Origin: Natronospirillum sp965602035
Lineage (GTDB): Bacteria; Pseudomonadota; Gammaproteobacteria; Pseudomonadales; Natronospirillaceae
Length of the DNA: 64,000 bases
Direction: 5' to 3'
NCBI GenBank assembly: GCA_965602035.1
Contig: OZ271919.1
Span: 372,001 to 436,000, forward strand
This document shows, in pieces, positions 55,239 to 63,934 of this stretch. Every line of letters starts with the position of its first letter. Within the stretch, counting starts at the first letter, position 1. The position numbers and the translations under genes were made by a program. The notes under the pieces are model-generated. The model was not told where the DNA came from. It saw nothing but the letters and a program-made list of their open reading frames with translations, and ran no database searches.

Positions 55239-55241
55239 GCA

Positions 55242-56366
55242 TTGAGCCTGAACACCGTGGAAGAAATAATTGAGGACATCCGGCAGGGAAAACCGGTCAT
55301 CCTCATGGACGATGAGGATCGGGAGAACGAGGGCGACCTGATGGTGGCCGCCGAGTGCGTGACTCCGGAAATCATCAATTTCATGGCGCGTGAGGCTCGT
55401 GGACTGATCTGTCTCACGCTTACCGGCGAACGATGCGATGAGCTTGAGCTTCCGGCCATGGTGCACAGTTCCAGTGAAAAATACGGGACGCATTTCACCG
55501 TGTCGATTGAGGCAGCCGAAGGCGTGACAACCGGCATTTCCGCCGCTGATCGCGCCCGCACTATCCAGGTGGCGGCGGATCCGGCCAGTGGGCCAAAAGA
55601 TATCGTGCAGCCGGGTCATGTGTTTCCGCTGCGGGCCGACCCGGGCGGCGTGCTGAGCCGCGCCGGACACACTGAGGCCGGATGCGATCTGGCCCGGCTC
55701 GCCGGGCGTCGGCCTGCCTGCGCCATCGTCGAGATCATGAACGACGACGGCACCATGGCGCGTCGCCCCGATCTGGAAAAATTCGCCCGGAAACACGGGC
55801 TCAGGATCGGCACAATAGCCGACCTGATCCACTACCGGATGATGAACGAGCGCACCATTCGCCTGCTCAGCAATGATCCGGTGGATACACCCTGGGGGCG
55901 GTTCGACCTTCGCGTCTATGAAGACCGGATCCACGGCGGACAGCATCTGACACTGTCACAGGGTCAGTTTGCCCTGACCGAACCGACGCTGGTGCGGGTG
56001 CACGCAACCCAGACACTGCGCGACCTGCTCGGTGTCGACACCGGTGGCTGGTCATTGCAGGAAGCGCTGGCCGAGGTAAACAGGGCAGGAAAGGGTGTGG
56101 TTGTGCTCATTGATCAGCCCACCGGCGCCAATATCCAGCAGGAAATCCAGCGCTGGAAGTCGGGCGGGGAGCGCGCCGGGACACCGGCCGCCAACCGCTC
56201 GGGTAATTATGTCACCATTGGCACCGGTGCGCAGATTCTACGGGATCTCGGCATTGGCAAGATGCGCCTGATGAGCTCACCATTGCGCTTTGGCGGTATT
56301 TCCGGGTTCGACCTGGAGGTAGTGGAAACACTGCAGAACCCATCTGAACCGAAACAAGAGGATTGA
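55242..56366 (+). CDS. ribBA: DHBP synthase with degenerate GTP cyclohydrolase II domain (RibBA-like)
   Basis: Protein of 374 aa. The N-terminal 3,4-dihydroxy-2-butanone-4-phosphate synthase domain is intact: VILMDDEDRENEGDLMVAAE, the FTVSIEA and GHVFPLRADPGGVLSRAGHT motifs and HTEAGCDLARLAG. The C-terminal half (from about 205) aligns with GTP cyclohydrolase II but lacks the three zinc cysteines: where RibA has a C-x9-C-x-C segment, this has VRVHATQTLRDLLGVDTGG. It should therefore supply only the butanone phosphate, and a separate RibA is expected elsewhere. The start is TTG at 55242, with GGAGG seven bases upstream. It is four bases after ribD. Confidence 0.93.
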   Translation: MSLNTVEEIIEDIRQGKPVILMDDEDRENEGDLMVAAECVTPEIINFMAREARGLICLTLTGERCDELELPAMVHSSSEKYGTHFTVSIEAAEGVTTGISAADRARTIQVAADPASGPKDIVQPGHVFPLRADPGGVLSRAGHTEAGCDLARLAGRRPACAIVEIMNDDGTMARRPDLEKFARKHGLRIGTIADLIHYRMMNERTIRLLSNDPVDTPWGRFDLRVYEDRIHGGQHLTLSQGQFALTEPTLVRVHATQTLRDLLGVDTGGWSLQEALAEVNRAGKGVVVLIDQPTGANIQQEIQRWKSGGERAGTPAANRSGNYVTIGTGAQILRDLGIGKMRLMSSPLRFGGISGFDLEVVETLQNPSEPKQED

Positions 56367-56371
56367 ACCAC

Positions 56372-56848
56372 GTGGCGATCAAAACCATAGAAGGTGATCT
56401 CAGAGCCAACCCCGCCCGTTTCGGGCTGGTCGTAGCCCGCTGGAATGCATTCATTGTCGACAGTCTGGAAAAAGGCGCCATCGAATCACTGACCCGGCGT
56501 GGCGTAGAGGAAAGCCAGCTCACCATCGTCAGGGTTCCGGGTGCCTTTGAAATTCCGCTGGCCGTGCAGAAAATGGCCGAATCCGGTCATTACGACGCGA
56601 TTATCGCCCTCGGCGCTGTCATTCGGGGTGGCACGCCTCACTTTGACTATGTCGCCGGTGAGTGCGTCAGCGGCCTGACCGGCAGTGCGCTCAAGTACGG
56701 CCTCCCGGTGTCATTCGGGGTGCTGACCGTCGATACCATAGAACAGGCCATTGAGCGTGCCGGCACCAAAGCTGGCAACAAGGGTGAAGAAGCTGCTCTC
56801 AGTGCCCTGGAAATGGTCAACCTGCTTGACCAGTTGGGTGGCGCATGA
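56372..56848 (+). CDS. ribH: Lumazine synthase RibH
   Basis: Penultimate enzyme of riboflavin synthesis, 158 aa; it condenses the butanone phosphate and the pyrimidine to lumazine and forms icosahedral or pentameric assemblies. Key parts: FGLVVARWNAFIVDSL, VPGAFEIPLAVQKMA, ALGAVIRGGTPHFDYVAGEC with the catalytic His, and LTVDTIEQAIERAGTKAGNK. I placed the start at GTG 56372 (AGAGGA nine to ten bases upstream); a TTG at 56363 is in frame. It overlaps nusB by four bases. Confidence 0.95.
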   Translation: MAIKTIEGDLRANPARFGLVVARWNAFIVDSLEKGAIESLTRRGVEESQLTIVRVPGAFEIPLAVQKMAESGHYDAIIALGAVIRGGTPHFDYVAGECVSGLTGSALKYGLPVSFGVLTVDTIEQAIERAGTKAGNKGEEAALSALEMVNLLDQLGGA

Positions 56849-57291
56849 GCAATGGCACGGCCCGCCCCGCGGAAAGGCGCAAGGCTCGTCGACTGGCCAT
56901 GCAGGCGCTGTATCAGTGGCATGTCAGCAAGACAGACGTGGGCGAAATCGAAGCCCAGTTCATGGCTGATCAGGACATGAAGCGCGTCGACCGCGACTAT
57001 TTTCATGAATTGCTGCACCAGGTTCCGGCCCGGCTGGACGAGCTCAATGACGGCCTGCAGGCGGTGCTCGACCGGCAGGTCACGGCGCTTACTCCGATTG
57101 AGCTGGCAATTCTCCGAATGGGGCTTTACGAACTCATGTATCGAATCGACGTTCCGTACCGCGTTGTGATCAACGAAGGCGTCGAAATGGCCAAGGCGTT
57201 CGGCGCCAACGAGGGTCACCGTTACGTGAACGGTGTCCTCGACAAACTGGCGCAACGTCACCGCGCAGCCGAGACCCGGAGCCGGGGCTGA
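56845..57291 (+). CDS. nusB: Transcription antitermination factor NusB
   Basis: All-helical protein of 148 aa that with NusE binds boxA in rRNA leaders. The N-terminal Arg-rich RRKARRLAMQALYQWHVS is conserved, as are LTPIELAILRMGLYEL and VVINEGVEMAKAFGANEGHR, ending VNGVLDKLAQRHR. It sits between ribH and thiL, a conserved gammaproteobacterial order. Confidence 0.96.
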   Translation: MSNGTARPAERRKARRLAMQALYQWHVSKTDVGEIEAQFMADQDMKRVDRDYFHELLHQVPARLDELNDGLQAVLDRQVTALTPIELAILRMGLYELMYRIDVPYRVVINEGVEMAKAFGANEGHRYVNGVLDKLAQRHRAAETRSRG

Positions 57292-57297
57292 CCACCA

Positions 57298-58254
57298 ATG
57301 GCGGGTGAATTTCAACGACTGCAGCGCTGGTTCTGGCCTCTGCAGGAACCCGGGCCGGTGCCCGGACTGCGACTGGGCAACGGAGATGATGCGCTGGCGG
57401 TAGCGACCGATCGCACCGTGGTGATGTCCGTGGACACGCTGGTGGAGGGCACTCATGTGCTTCCGGGCACCGCACCGGAAGATATTGCCGGCAAGGCACT
57501 GCGCTCAGCGCTCAGCGACCTGGTTGCCATGGGGGCGGACCCGTGGTTTTACACCCTCAGCCTGGTCGTGCCGGGAGAATACCCTGACGACTGGTGGGAG
57601 CGGTTTTCCTCTGCACTGCTGGCCGAGAATCATCGCTGGGGTTGCCCCTGCCTGGGCGGTGACACCACACGTGGGCCGCTCCTGGTAGTAACCGTTCAGG
57701 TTCATGGCCTGGTTGATCAACCGGTGACACGCGCCGGTATGCGCCCGGGCGATGACGTCTGGTTACTGGGGGCGGTAGGCGACGCGGCCGCCGGCCTGTC
57801 GTTGCTGCGGGAGGGGCGCTGGACGCAGGAACAGCAGCCCCTGATCGATGCGTTCTTTCGGCCTGAACTCTATTTTGCCGCGCTCACCGACCTGAGACCC
57901 GTCATGACCTCGGCAATTGATGTGTCAGATGGGCTGCTCGCCGACAGTCGACACCTGGTGGAAAGCAGCGGTTTTGGCATAACGCTTGATGTTCAGAAGG
58001 TTCCGCTGTCGGCCACTCTCAGGGCGACACTGAACGAGGCGGAGGCGCGACGGCTGGCACTGAGTGGCGGGGAGGATTATGCCCTGGTATTCAGTGCGGC
58101 CGCCGGTGACCGGGCGACCCTGCAACAGTTGACCCGGTGGCCTCTGGCCCGCCTGGGTGAAGTTAATGATTCCGGTGACCTGGTAGTAATGGACGGTGGG
58201 AAACGACTGACTGATCTGGAGGAAGGCTATGACCATTTCCGGTCCGGGCACTGA
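57298..58254 (+). CDS. thiL: Thiamine-monophosphate kinase ThiL
   Basis: Enzyme of 318 aa that phosphorylates thiamine monophosphate to TPP. ATP and metal motifs: GNGDDALAVA (with the Asp pair), VDTLVEGTHVLPG, ALSDLVAMGADP, CLGGDTTRG and the C-terminal SGGEDYALVFS. TPP made here is the ligand of the riboswitch at 48037. It overlaps pgpA by 26 bases. Confidence 0.95.
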   Translation: MAGEFQRLQRWFWPLQEPGPVPGLRLGNGDDALAVATDRTVVMSVDTLVEGTHVLPGTAPEDIAGKALRSALSDLVAMGADPWFYTLSLVVPGEYPDDWWERFSSALLAENHRWGCPCLGGDTTRGPLLVVTVQVHGLVDQPVTRAGMRPGDDVWLLGAVGDAAAGLSLLREGRWTQEQQPLIDAFFRPELYFAALTDLRPVMTSAIDVSDGLLADSRHLVESSGFGITLDVQKVPLSATLRATLNEAEARRLALSGGEDYALVFSAAAGDRATLQQLTRWPLARLGEVNDSGDLVVMDGGKRLTDLEEGYDHFRSGH

Positions 58255-58726
58255 GCGGCCGTGGAAAGGCCGGTTCGAACGCTGGGTTCACTGGGTTGCC
58301 TTCGGGCTGGGCAGTGGCACTGCGCCCACCGCGCCGGGCACGGTCGGGTCTCTGGCGGCCTTGCTGGCACTGCCCGTCTGGGCGCTCACCCCGGTATGGG
58401 GGCAGATACTCTGGGTGGCTGTTGCCTTTCTCGCGGGTATCTGGATCTGCGGTCGGACGTCAAAGGACCTGGGTGTGCACGATCACCCGGGGATTGTGTT
58501 CGACGAGTTTGTGGGCATCTGGGTGGTCTTTATCGCCGTGCCGATCACGCCGGTCACGGTCGTCGCCGGCTTTTTGCTGTTCCGTTTATTTGATATCTGG
58601 AAACCCTGGCCGATAACCTGGTTGGACAGGCGTGTGCACGGCGGTCTGGGCATCATGGTGGATGATCTTGTGGCCGGGTTCGCTGCGCTGGCGGTGATGC
58701 ATCTGTTACTGGCCTATATACTGTAA
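58229..58726 (+). CDS. pgpA: Phosphatidylglycerophosphatase A PgpA
   Basis: Membrane phosphatase of 165 aa that removes phosphate from phosphatidylglycerophosphate to give phosphatidylglycerol. Family blocks: AFGLGSGTAPTAPGTVGSLA, KDLGVHDHPGIVFDEFVGIW, FRLFDIWKPWPITWLDRRVH and GGLGIMVDDLVAG. About four hydrophobic segments. It ends the nrdR-rib-nusB-thiL transcript. Confidence 0.95.
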   Translation: MTISGPGTERPWKGRFERWVHWVAFGLGSGTAPTAPGTVGSLAALLALPVWALTPVWGQILWVAVAFLAGIWICGRTSKDLGVHDHPGIVFDEFVGIWVVFIAVPITPVTVVAGFLLFRLFDIWKPWPITWLDRRVHGGLGIMVDDLVAGFAALAVMHLLLAYIL

Positions 58727-58871
58727 TCGCGCTCTGATCTCTGTCGGAGCGTGCCCAAGGCCGCGATGGACTGTAAACCGTGCCACTGACGCGCTAAAAG
58801 TTTGCCAAACTCCGAGCCATAACCGTATAGTGCCGGTAATGATCGGTGATTGTGCACCGGGGAGGCAATTC

Positions 58872-60473
58872 ATGACCACAGCCGTGCATGAAAAAGCGCT
58901 GGAAAAGCCAGCCGATGACCTGCTGACGAGGTTGGCCAGCAAACACCACCTTGCCAGCCTGCTCGATTGTATCGTCACCGAAGCCATGCAGCTTACACGG
59001 GCGGATGGCGGTACGCTCTATCTGAAGGATGACGACGAAGACGGCGCGCGTCTGCGTTTCGCGGTGGTGCGCACGGACTCGCTCGGTATCCAGATCAACA
59101 GCTACGAAGGGGACGATGTCCCCATGCAGCCGATCCCGCTGTATCGCGACGGTGAGCCCAATCACCACAACGTGGCGAGCCATGCGGCGTTGACGCGCAA
59201 GCGCGTCGTGGTGGATGACGCCTACACCGTGGACGAGTTCGACTTCTCCGGCACAAAGAAATTTGATGAATCCACCGGTTATCGTTCGCAGAGCTTCCTG
59301 ACCCAGCCATTGCTTGACCATCAGGGCGACGTGATCGGGGTTCTGCAACTGCTCAATGCACAGGACGAACATGGCAGAGTCGGCTCGTTTCCGACCGATG
59401 CGATGCCGCAGATAGAAGCCCTGGGCAAGTACGCCGCCATTTCCCTGAACAACCAGATTCTCATTCACGCCCACAAGCAACTGCTTGATTCGTTCATCAA
59501 GGCACTGGCGAGCATTATCGACGTCCGTTCCAAGCACACGTCCCTGCACTGCCAGCGGATCCCCGAGCTCACGGAACTGATTGCCCGCGCGGCCTGCGAA
59601 GACAAGACCGGCTATTTCCGGGACTTCGACCTGGACGAAGACGAGTGGTATGAACTGAGCGTAGCCGCCTGGTTACACGACTGTGGCAAACTGGCGACGC
59701 CGGACTATGTGGTCGACAAGTCCACCAAGCTCGAGATGATCTGGGACGGTATCGATGCGGTCAAAACACGCTTTGCCGCACTGAAAGCCCAGACAGAGAC
59801 CCGTTACCTTCGCCGTATGCTGGAACCGGGTGCAGACCGGAACCGCCTTCAGCGCGAGCTTGATGCGGAACTGGCCACTCTGGACGATGATTGCGCGTTT
59901 CTGGTCAAGGCCAATACCGGTGGCGAATTCATGAAGCCCGAAGATCAGGAACGCGTCCGTGCACTGTCACAGGTAAAATGGGTTAACAATCAGGGCGAAG
60001 AAGTGGCGCTGCTGTCCGATGAAGAGGTACACAACCTGTGTATCTCACGTGGCACACTGAACGACGAAGAGCGCTCCATTATCAATCGGCACATTGATAT
60101 CACCATCGATATCCTGGAAGCATTGCCGTTCCCGCGTAACCTGCGGCGTGTTCCTGAATACGCCGGCGGGCACCATGAAAAAATGAACGGCAAGGGCTTC
60201 CCACGGGGTCTTACACGCGATCAGATGTCGATTCCCGCCCGCATGATGGGGGTCGCCGATATCTTTGAAGCCCTGACGGCCAAGGAACGCCCCTACAAGA
60301 AACCCATGCCGCTGAGCCAGGCTTTCAGCATTCTGCGCAAAATGCGCGACGACGAACACATTGACCCGGACATCTTTGAACTCTTTCTGCGCAGCGAAGT
60401 CTGGCGCGAATACGCCGACCGGCATTTGCTGGAGGAGCAGAAGGATGTTGAAGACCCCACCGAATACCTGTGA
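58872..60473 (+). CDS. GAF and HD-GYP domain phosphohydrolase
   Basis: Predicted cyclic-di-GMP phosphodiesterase or related HD enzyme of 533 aa. A GAF sensor domain (about 20-190) is followed by an HD-GYP-type domain. The latter has the HD pair at 269-270 (AAWLHDCGKLATPDYVVDKS), a NRHIDITIDILEALPFP segment, and GGHHEKMNGKGFPRGL (about 432-447), where the GYP motif reads GFP. The HD and second metal half are separated by about 110 extra residues (290-400), which is unusual. AGG and GGAG precede the ATG at 58872. It is not part of the pgpA operon by distance (145 bases). Confidence 0.85.
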   Translation: MTTAVHEKALEKPADDLLTRLASKHHLASLLDCIVTEAMQLTRADGGTLYLKDDDEDGARLRFAVVRTDSLGIQINSYEGDDVPMQPIPLYRDGEPNHHNVASHAALTRKRVVVDDAYTVDEFDFSGTKKFDESTGYRSQSFLTQPLLDHQGDVIGVLQLLNAQDEHGRVGSFPTDAMPQIEALGKYAAISLNNQILIHAHKQLLDSFIKALASIIDVRSKHTSLHCQRIPELTELIARAACEDKTGYFRDFDLDEDEWYELSVAAWLHDCGKLATPDYVVDKSTKLEMIWDGIDAVKTRFAALKAQTETRYLRRMLEPGADRNRLQRELDAELATLDDDCAFLVKANTGGEFMKPEDQERVRALSQVKWVNNQGEEVALLSDEEVHNLCISRGTLNDEERSIINRHIDITIDILEALPFPRNLRRVPEYAGGHHEKMNGKGFPRGLTRDQMSIPARMMGVADIFEALTAKERPYKKPMPLSQAFSILRKMRDDEHIDPDIFELFLRSEVWREYADRHLLEEQKDVEDPTEYL

Positions 60474-60558
60474 AAACGGCTGCGCTCGGCCTGGCGGCGT
60501 TAAATGTCTCTTCAGGGTGCTCGCCGCCGGGTTTCGAATCGCGTAACCGTTCTTTATT

Positions 60559-60700
60559 GCCGATGATGTTTACAAACGTCGTGAGCGACGCTCTGGCAAG
60601 GCAAAATTCAGCGAGAGAGCGCAGTTTACTGAAGTAAATGAGCATCTCGAGCTGGGTTTTAACACAGCCAGAGCGAGCGCAACAGTTTGTAAATATTAGC
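60559..60700. repeat. Fold-back element (about 140 bp) with imperfect terminal inverted repeats
   Basis: The left end GATGTTTACAAACGTC... and the reverse complement of the right end (AATATTTACAAACTGTT...) are similar over about 35 bases; both share TTTACAAAC and a GCTCTGGC further in. An inner pair TTTACTGAAGTAAA (60624-60637) forms a second palindrome. It lies between convergent genes and has no ORF. I recall similar dispersed sequences in other gammaproteobacteria. Confidence 0.65.
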
Positions 60701-60703
60701 GGA

Positions 60704-61411
60704 CTAGCCGCACTTAGAGTCACCGCAGTTCAAGCACGTGCGGCACCCGTCCATCAGTACCACCGCCTTGGTCGAGCACTTGGGGCAGAGCGTGGCATCG
60801 GGCGGGAAGCTGCCGTTGTCGGCGCTCTCATCTGCATTGCCGCTGCCGTTCTTCATACGGTCGTATTCAGCCCGTTTCTCCGCGATCAGCGCCTGCTGGT
60901 GTTCGTTGAGCCCTTCTTCCTGGATCAGACCGATCATCTTCATGTGCCGCTCAATGGCGTCACCGATTTCCGCCACCAGTGACGGCATGAAGCGGCCGCC
61001 CGGCTTGAAGTAACCGCCCTGTGGGTCAAACACGGCTTTCAGTTCCTCGGCCAGGAAGGTGACATCGCCACCCTTGCGGAACACGGCCGACATCAGGCGG
61101 GTGAGTGCGACCACCCACTGGAAATGGTCCATGTTCTTGGAGTTGATGAATACCTCGAACGGCCAGCGCTGCTCATGCTCGGTACCTTCATTGAGCAGGA
61201 TGTCGTTGATGGTGACGTAGAGCGCATGCTCCGACATGGGCGTCTTGATCTTGTAGGTTGACCCGAGGAGTACCTCGGGACGATCCAGCGCCTCATGCAC
61301 TTCCTGGAGCTTCGGGCCGGGCGCAGCCCGGGTTCCCTGTTCCGGTTCCGGTTGATCATTGGCTACGACTTCGTAGCCAACAATCTTCTGTGTAATTTTC
61401 TGTGCGGTCAT
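60704..61411 (-). CDS. nrdJb: Class II ribonucleotide reductase, C-terminal part NrdJb
   Basis: Second half of a split adenosylcobalamin-dependent reductase, 235 aa. It continues the barrel-end strands (LYVTINDILLNEGTEHEQRW, PFEVFINSKNMDHFQWVVAL) and ends in a Cys-rich tail (CPKCSTKAVV, CRTCLNCGDSKCG) that would bind zinc and relay electrons. P. aeruginosa has the same nrdJa/nrdJb split. I placed the start at ATG 61411, with AGGA ten bases upstream; an in-frame TTG at 61420 is possible. It follows nrdJa by 12 bases. Confidence 0.92.
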   Translation of the reverse strand: MTAQKITQKIVGYEVVANDQPEPEQGTRAAPGPKLQEVHEALDRPEVLLGSTYKIKTPMSEHALYVTINDILLNEGTEHEQRWPFEVFINSKNMDHFQWVVALTRLMSAVFRKGGDVTFLAEELKAVFDPQGGYFKPGGRFMPSLVAEIGDAIERHMKMIGLIQEEGLNEHQQALIAEKRAEYDRMKNGSGNADESADNGSFPPDATLCPKCSTKAVVLMDGCRTCLNCGDSKCG

Positions 61412-61423
61412 TTCAGTCAATCC

Positions 61424-63568
61424 TCAGAACTTTCCGTAATAGCCTTCTTTCAGGGCGTCGAACAGATTGGCGGCATTGTGTACTTCGCCGTCGTATTCGA
61501 TCTCCTCATTGCCCTTTGCGTCGATGGTGCTGCCGTCTTCCAGCTTGAACCGGTAAGTGGTGTTTTCCAGGTCCTTCTCCTTGACCAGAACCCCCTGGAA
61601 CGCTTCCGGGTTAAAGCGGAACGTGGTACAGCCCTTCAGGCCTTTTTCGTAGGCATACAGATAGATGTCCTTGAAGTCCTCATAGGCATAGTCGGTCGGC
61701 ACGTTGGCCGTTTTGGAGATGGATGAATCAATCCACTTCTGGGCCGCGGCCTGAATATCCACATGCTGCTTCGGTGAAATGTCATCTGCCGTAATGAAAT
61801 AGTCCGGCAGTTGCTTTTCCGGGTCATCGGTGTAGGGCATGGCACCCGGATTGATCAGCTCGCGGTAGGCCAGCAGCTCAAAGGAGAATACGTCCACCTT
61901 TTCCTTCGATTTGCGGCGCTCGCGGATGACGTTACGCGAATAGTGGTGCGCAAAGCTCGGCTCAATGCCGTTACTGGCATTGTTGGCAATCGACAGGGAG
62001 ATGGTGCCTGTCGGTGCAATGGAGCTATGGTGCGTGAAACGCGCGCCGGTTTTGGCCAGTTCATTCACGAGTTCCGGTTCGGCTGCGGCCAGTTGCTGCA
62101 TGTAGCGGCTGTATTTGGCGTGCAGAATCCGCCCCGGGAGCTTGTCGCCCACCTGGTAGCCGTCTTTCGCCAGTTCCGGGCGCATGCGAAGCATCTGCGG
62201 CGTGATCTCGAACTCTTCTTCCAGAATCGGCGCCGGGCCTTTCTCTTTCGACAGCTCGAGTGCCACCTGCCAGCCGGTGACCGCCATTTCGCGGGTCACC
62301 TGTTCGGTGAATGCAACGGATTCGGCGTCGCCGTATTTCATGCCCAGCATCGTAATAGTGGAACCAAGACCCAGGTAGCCCATGCCATGGCGGCGCTTGG
62401 TCATGATTTCCTGGCGCTGTTGTTCCAGCGGCAGGCCATTGATTTCGACTACATTGTCGAGCATACGGGTGAATATGCCGACCACATCGCGGAACTTGTC
62501 CCAGTTGAAGCGGGCCTGATCCGTGAACGGGTGTTCGATGAACTTGGTCAGGTTCACTGAACCCAACAGACAGCTGCCGTAGGGCGGCAACGGCTGTTCG
62601 CCGCAGGGGTTGGTGGCCCGGATGGTCTCGCAGAACCAGTTGTTGTTCATCTCGTTGACGCGGTCAATCAGAATGAAACCCGGCTCGGCGTAGTCATAGG
62701 TCGACGACATTATGGCGTTCCACAGATGCCGTGCCTTTATCGACTTGTACAGGCGGAATGCAACCTGGCCTTCATCGTTGGTGATATAGGGGTCTTTTAC
62801 ATGCCAGTCGCGCCAGGCTACCTGCTCCGGGTCGTTCAGGTTGACCTCTTCGCGGTCGGCTTCCTTCTGGCTGAGCGGGAAGGCGAGACGCCAGTCTCTG
62901 TCGTCTATCACCGCCTGCATGAACTCGTCCGTGATCAGCAGCGACAGGTTGAACTGGCGCAGCCGACCGTCTTCACGCTTGGCACGGATGAAATCCTGCA
63001 CATCCGGATGCCCGATATCGAAGGTGGCCATCTGGGCACCGCGACGGCCCCCGGCCGAGGACACGGTGAAACACATGCGGTCGTAGATGTCCATGAACGA
63101 CAGCGGCCCGGACGTGTACGCCCCGGCACCGCTGACAAACGCATCGCGCGGGCGCATGGTGGAGAATTCGTAACCGATGCCGCATCCCGCCTTGAGTGTC
63201 AGGCCGGCTTCATGGACTTTCTGCAGAATACCGTCCATGGAGTCTTCGATGGTCCCGGACACCGTGCAGTTAATCGTTGACGTAGCCGGTTTGTATTCCA
63301 GTGCGCCGGCATTGGACATGATGCGCCCCGCCGGGATGGCGCCATTATCCAGCGCCCAGGTGAACTTCTTTTCCCACTCCTGGCGCTTGGCCTTGTTCTT
63401 CTCGACAGACGCAATGGCTTCAGCCACCCGCACGAAGCTGCCGTGCATGTCTTCGTCGATGGCGTTGCCCCGGCCGTCCTTGAGGCGGTACTTCTTGTCC
63501 CAGATGTCCAGTGATGCTTCCTGGTAGGGGATATCGATGGTTTCATCAACCCGTTTGGTTTCTGTCAT
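61424..63568 (-). CDS. nrdJa: Class II ribonucleotide reductase, catalytic part NrdJa
   Basis: Catalytic subunit of vitamin B12-dependent ribonucleotide reductase, 714 aa. It uses adenosylcobalamin to make the thiyl radical and works with or without oxygen. Catalytic regions: KAGCGIGYEFSTMRPRDAFV, DFIRAKREDGRLRQFNLSLL, ATNPCGEQPLPPYGSCLLGS and the C-terminal radical-site part SIAPTGTISLSIANNASNGI. The ATG at 63568 has AGGACAG upstream; the frame extends back to 63619. It is followed by nrdJb and preceded by two NrdR boxes. No cobalamin riboswitch is visible upstream. Confidence 0.94.
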   Translation of the reverse strand: MTETKRVDETIDIPYQEASLDIWDKKYRLKDGRGNAIDEDMHGSFVRVAEAIASVEKNKAKRQEWEKKFTWALDNGAIPAGRIMSNAGALEYKPATSTINCTVSGTIEDSMDGILQKVHEAGLTLKAGCGIGYEFSTMRPRDAFVSGAGAYTSGPLSFMDIYDRMCFTVSSAGGRRGAQMATFDIGHPDVQDFIRAKREDGRLRQFNLSLLITDEFMQAVIDDRDWRLAFPLSQKEADREEVNLNDPEQVAWRDWHVKDPYITNDEGQVAFRLYKSIKARHLWNAIMSSTYDYAEPGFILIDRVNEMNNNWFCETIRATNPCGEQPLPPYGSCLLGSVNLTKFIEHPFTDQARFNWDKFRDVVGIFTRMLDNVVEINGLPLEQQRQEIMTKRRHGMGYLGLGSTITMLGMKYGDAESVAFTEQVTREMAVTGWQVALELSKEKGPAPILEEEFEITPQMLRMRPELAKDGYQVGDKLPGRILHAKYSRYMQQLAAAEPELVNELAKTGARFTHHSSIAPTGTISLSIANNASNGIEPSFAHHYSRNVIRERRKSKEKVDVFSFELLAYRELINPGAMPYTDDPEKQLPDYFITADDISPKQHVDIQAAAQKWIDSSISKTANVPTDYAYEDFKDIYLYAYEKGLKGCTTFRFNPEAFQGVLVKEKDLENTTYRFKLEDGSTIDAKGNEEIEYDGEVHNAANLFDALKEGYYGKF

Positions 63569-63741
63569 TACACTGTCCTGCCTGCTCCTGAGCAGCACCG
63601 AAAAGCTGCCAAACGACAACCACTGCAGGTGCTGAAAAAAGATCCAATATTGCCAGTCTGTGGCCCCGTTATTCTGCGGCCTGAATGGGCGCAGATCCCG
63701 TTACGGCGGGGTTGGGCGGGCGCCACGCTATTTTCGGCCAG

Positions 63742-63757
63742 ACACTATTTGTAGTGT
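63742..63757. promoter_or_regulatory. NrdR box 1 upstream of nrdJab
   Basis: ACACTATTTGTAGTGT, a perfect inverted repeat ACACTA-N4-TAGTGT matching the 16-bp NrdR consensus. Confidence 0.82.
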
Positions 63758-63773
63758 TCAGGACCATTTTAAA

Positions 63774-63789
63774 CCACTACAGCTTGTGT
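63774..63789. promoter_or_regulatory. NrdR box 2 upstream of nrdJab
   Basis: CCACTACAGCTTGTGT, a partial match to the NrdR box with both CACTA and TTGTGT arms. It starts 32 bases from box 1, about three helical turns, the usual tandem spacing. Confidence 0.72.
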
Positions 63790-63934
63790 TGTGCAAGCAA
63801 AAAATTTTTGAATTTCCCGGGGTCGGAATATTGACAGCCTGTGAAGCCCGTCATGCCGCAGCCCGTTGCCCGGATTGCGAAATTCCGTCGGCGTCAGTAG
63901 AGTTGTCGCTGTTATTTTCAGGAGCGAAGCAAGC

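Larger units (their letters stand above)
63569..63934. other. nrdJ upstream regulatory region
   Basis: A 366-base region without a credible gene between the divergent nrdJa and the rightmost gene. It holds the two NrdR boxes (63742-63789) and an AT-rich run of A and T at about 63800-63815. The nrdJa promoter should lie on the nrdJ side of the boxes; I could not place it with confidence. Confidence 0.6.

Noticed and set aside
54039..55946. 635-codon open frame on the minus strand
   Set aside because: It lies antisense to ribD and ribBA, which are conserved over their full length. Its translation has no family features and reflects codon bias of the GC-rich opposite strand.
63569..63934. Cobalamin riboswitch upstream of nrdJa
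   Set aside because: No B12-box pattern could be recognised on the minus strand.
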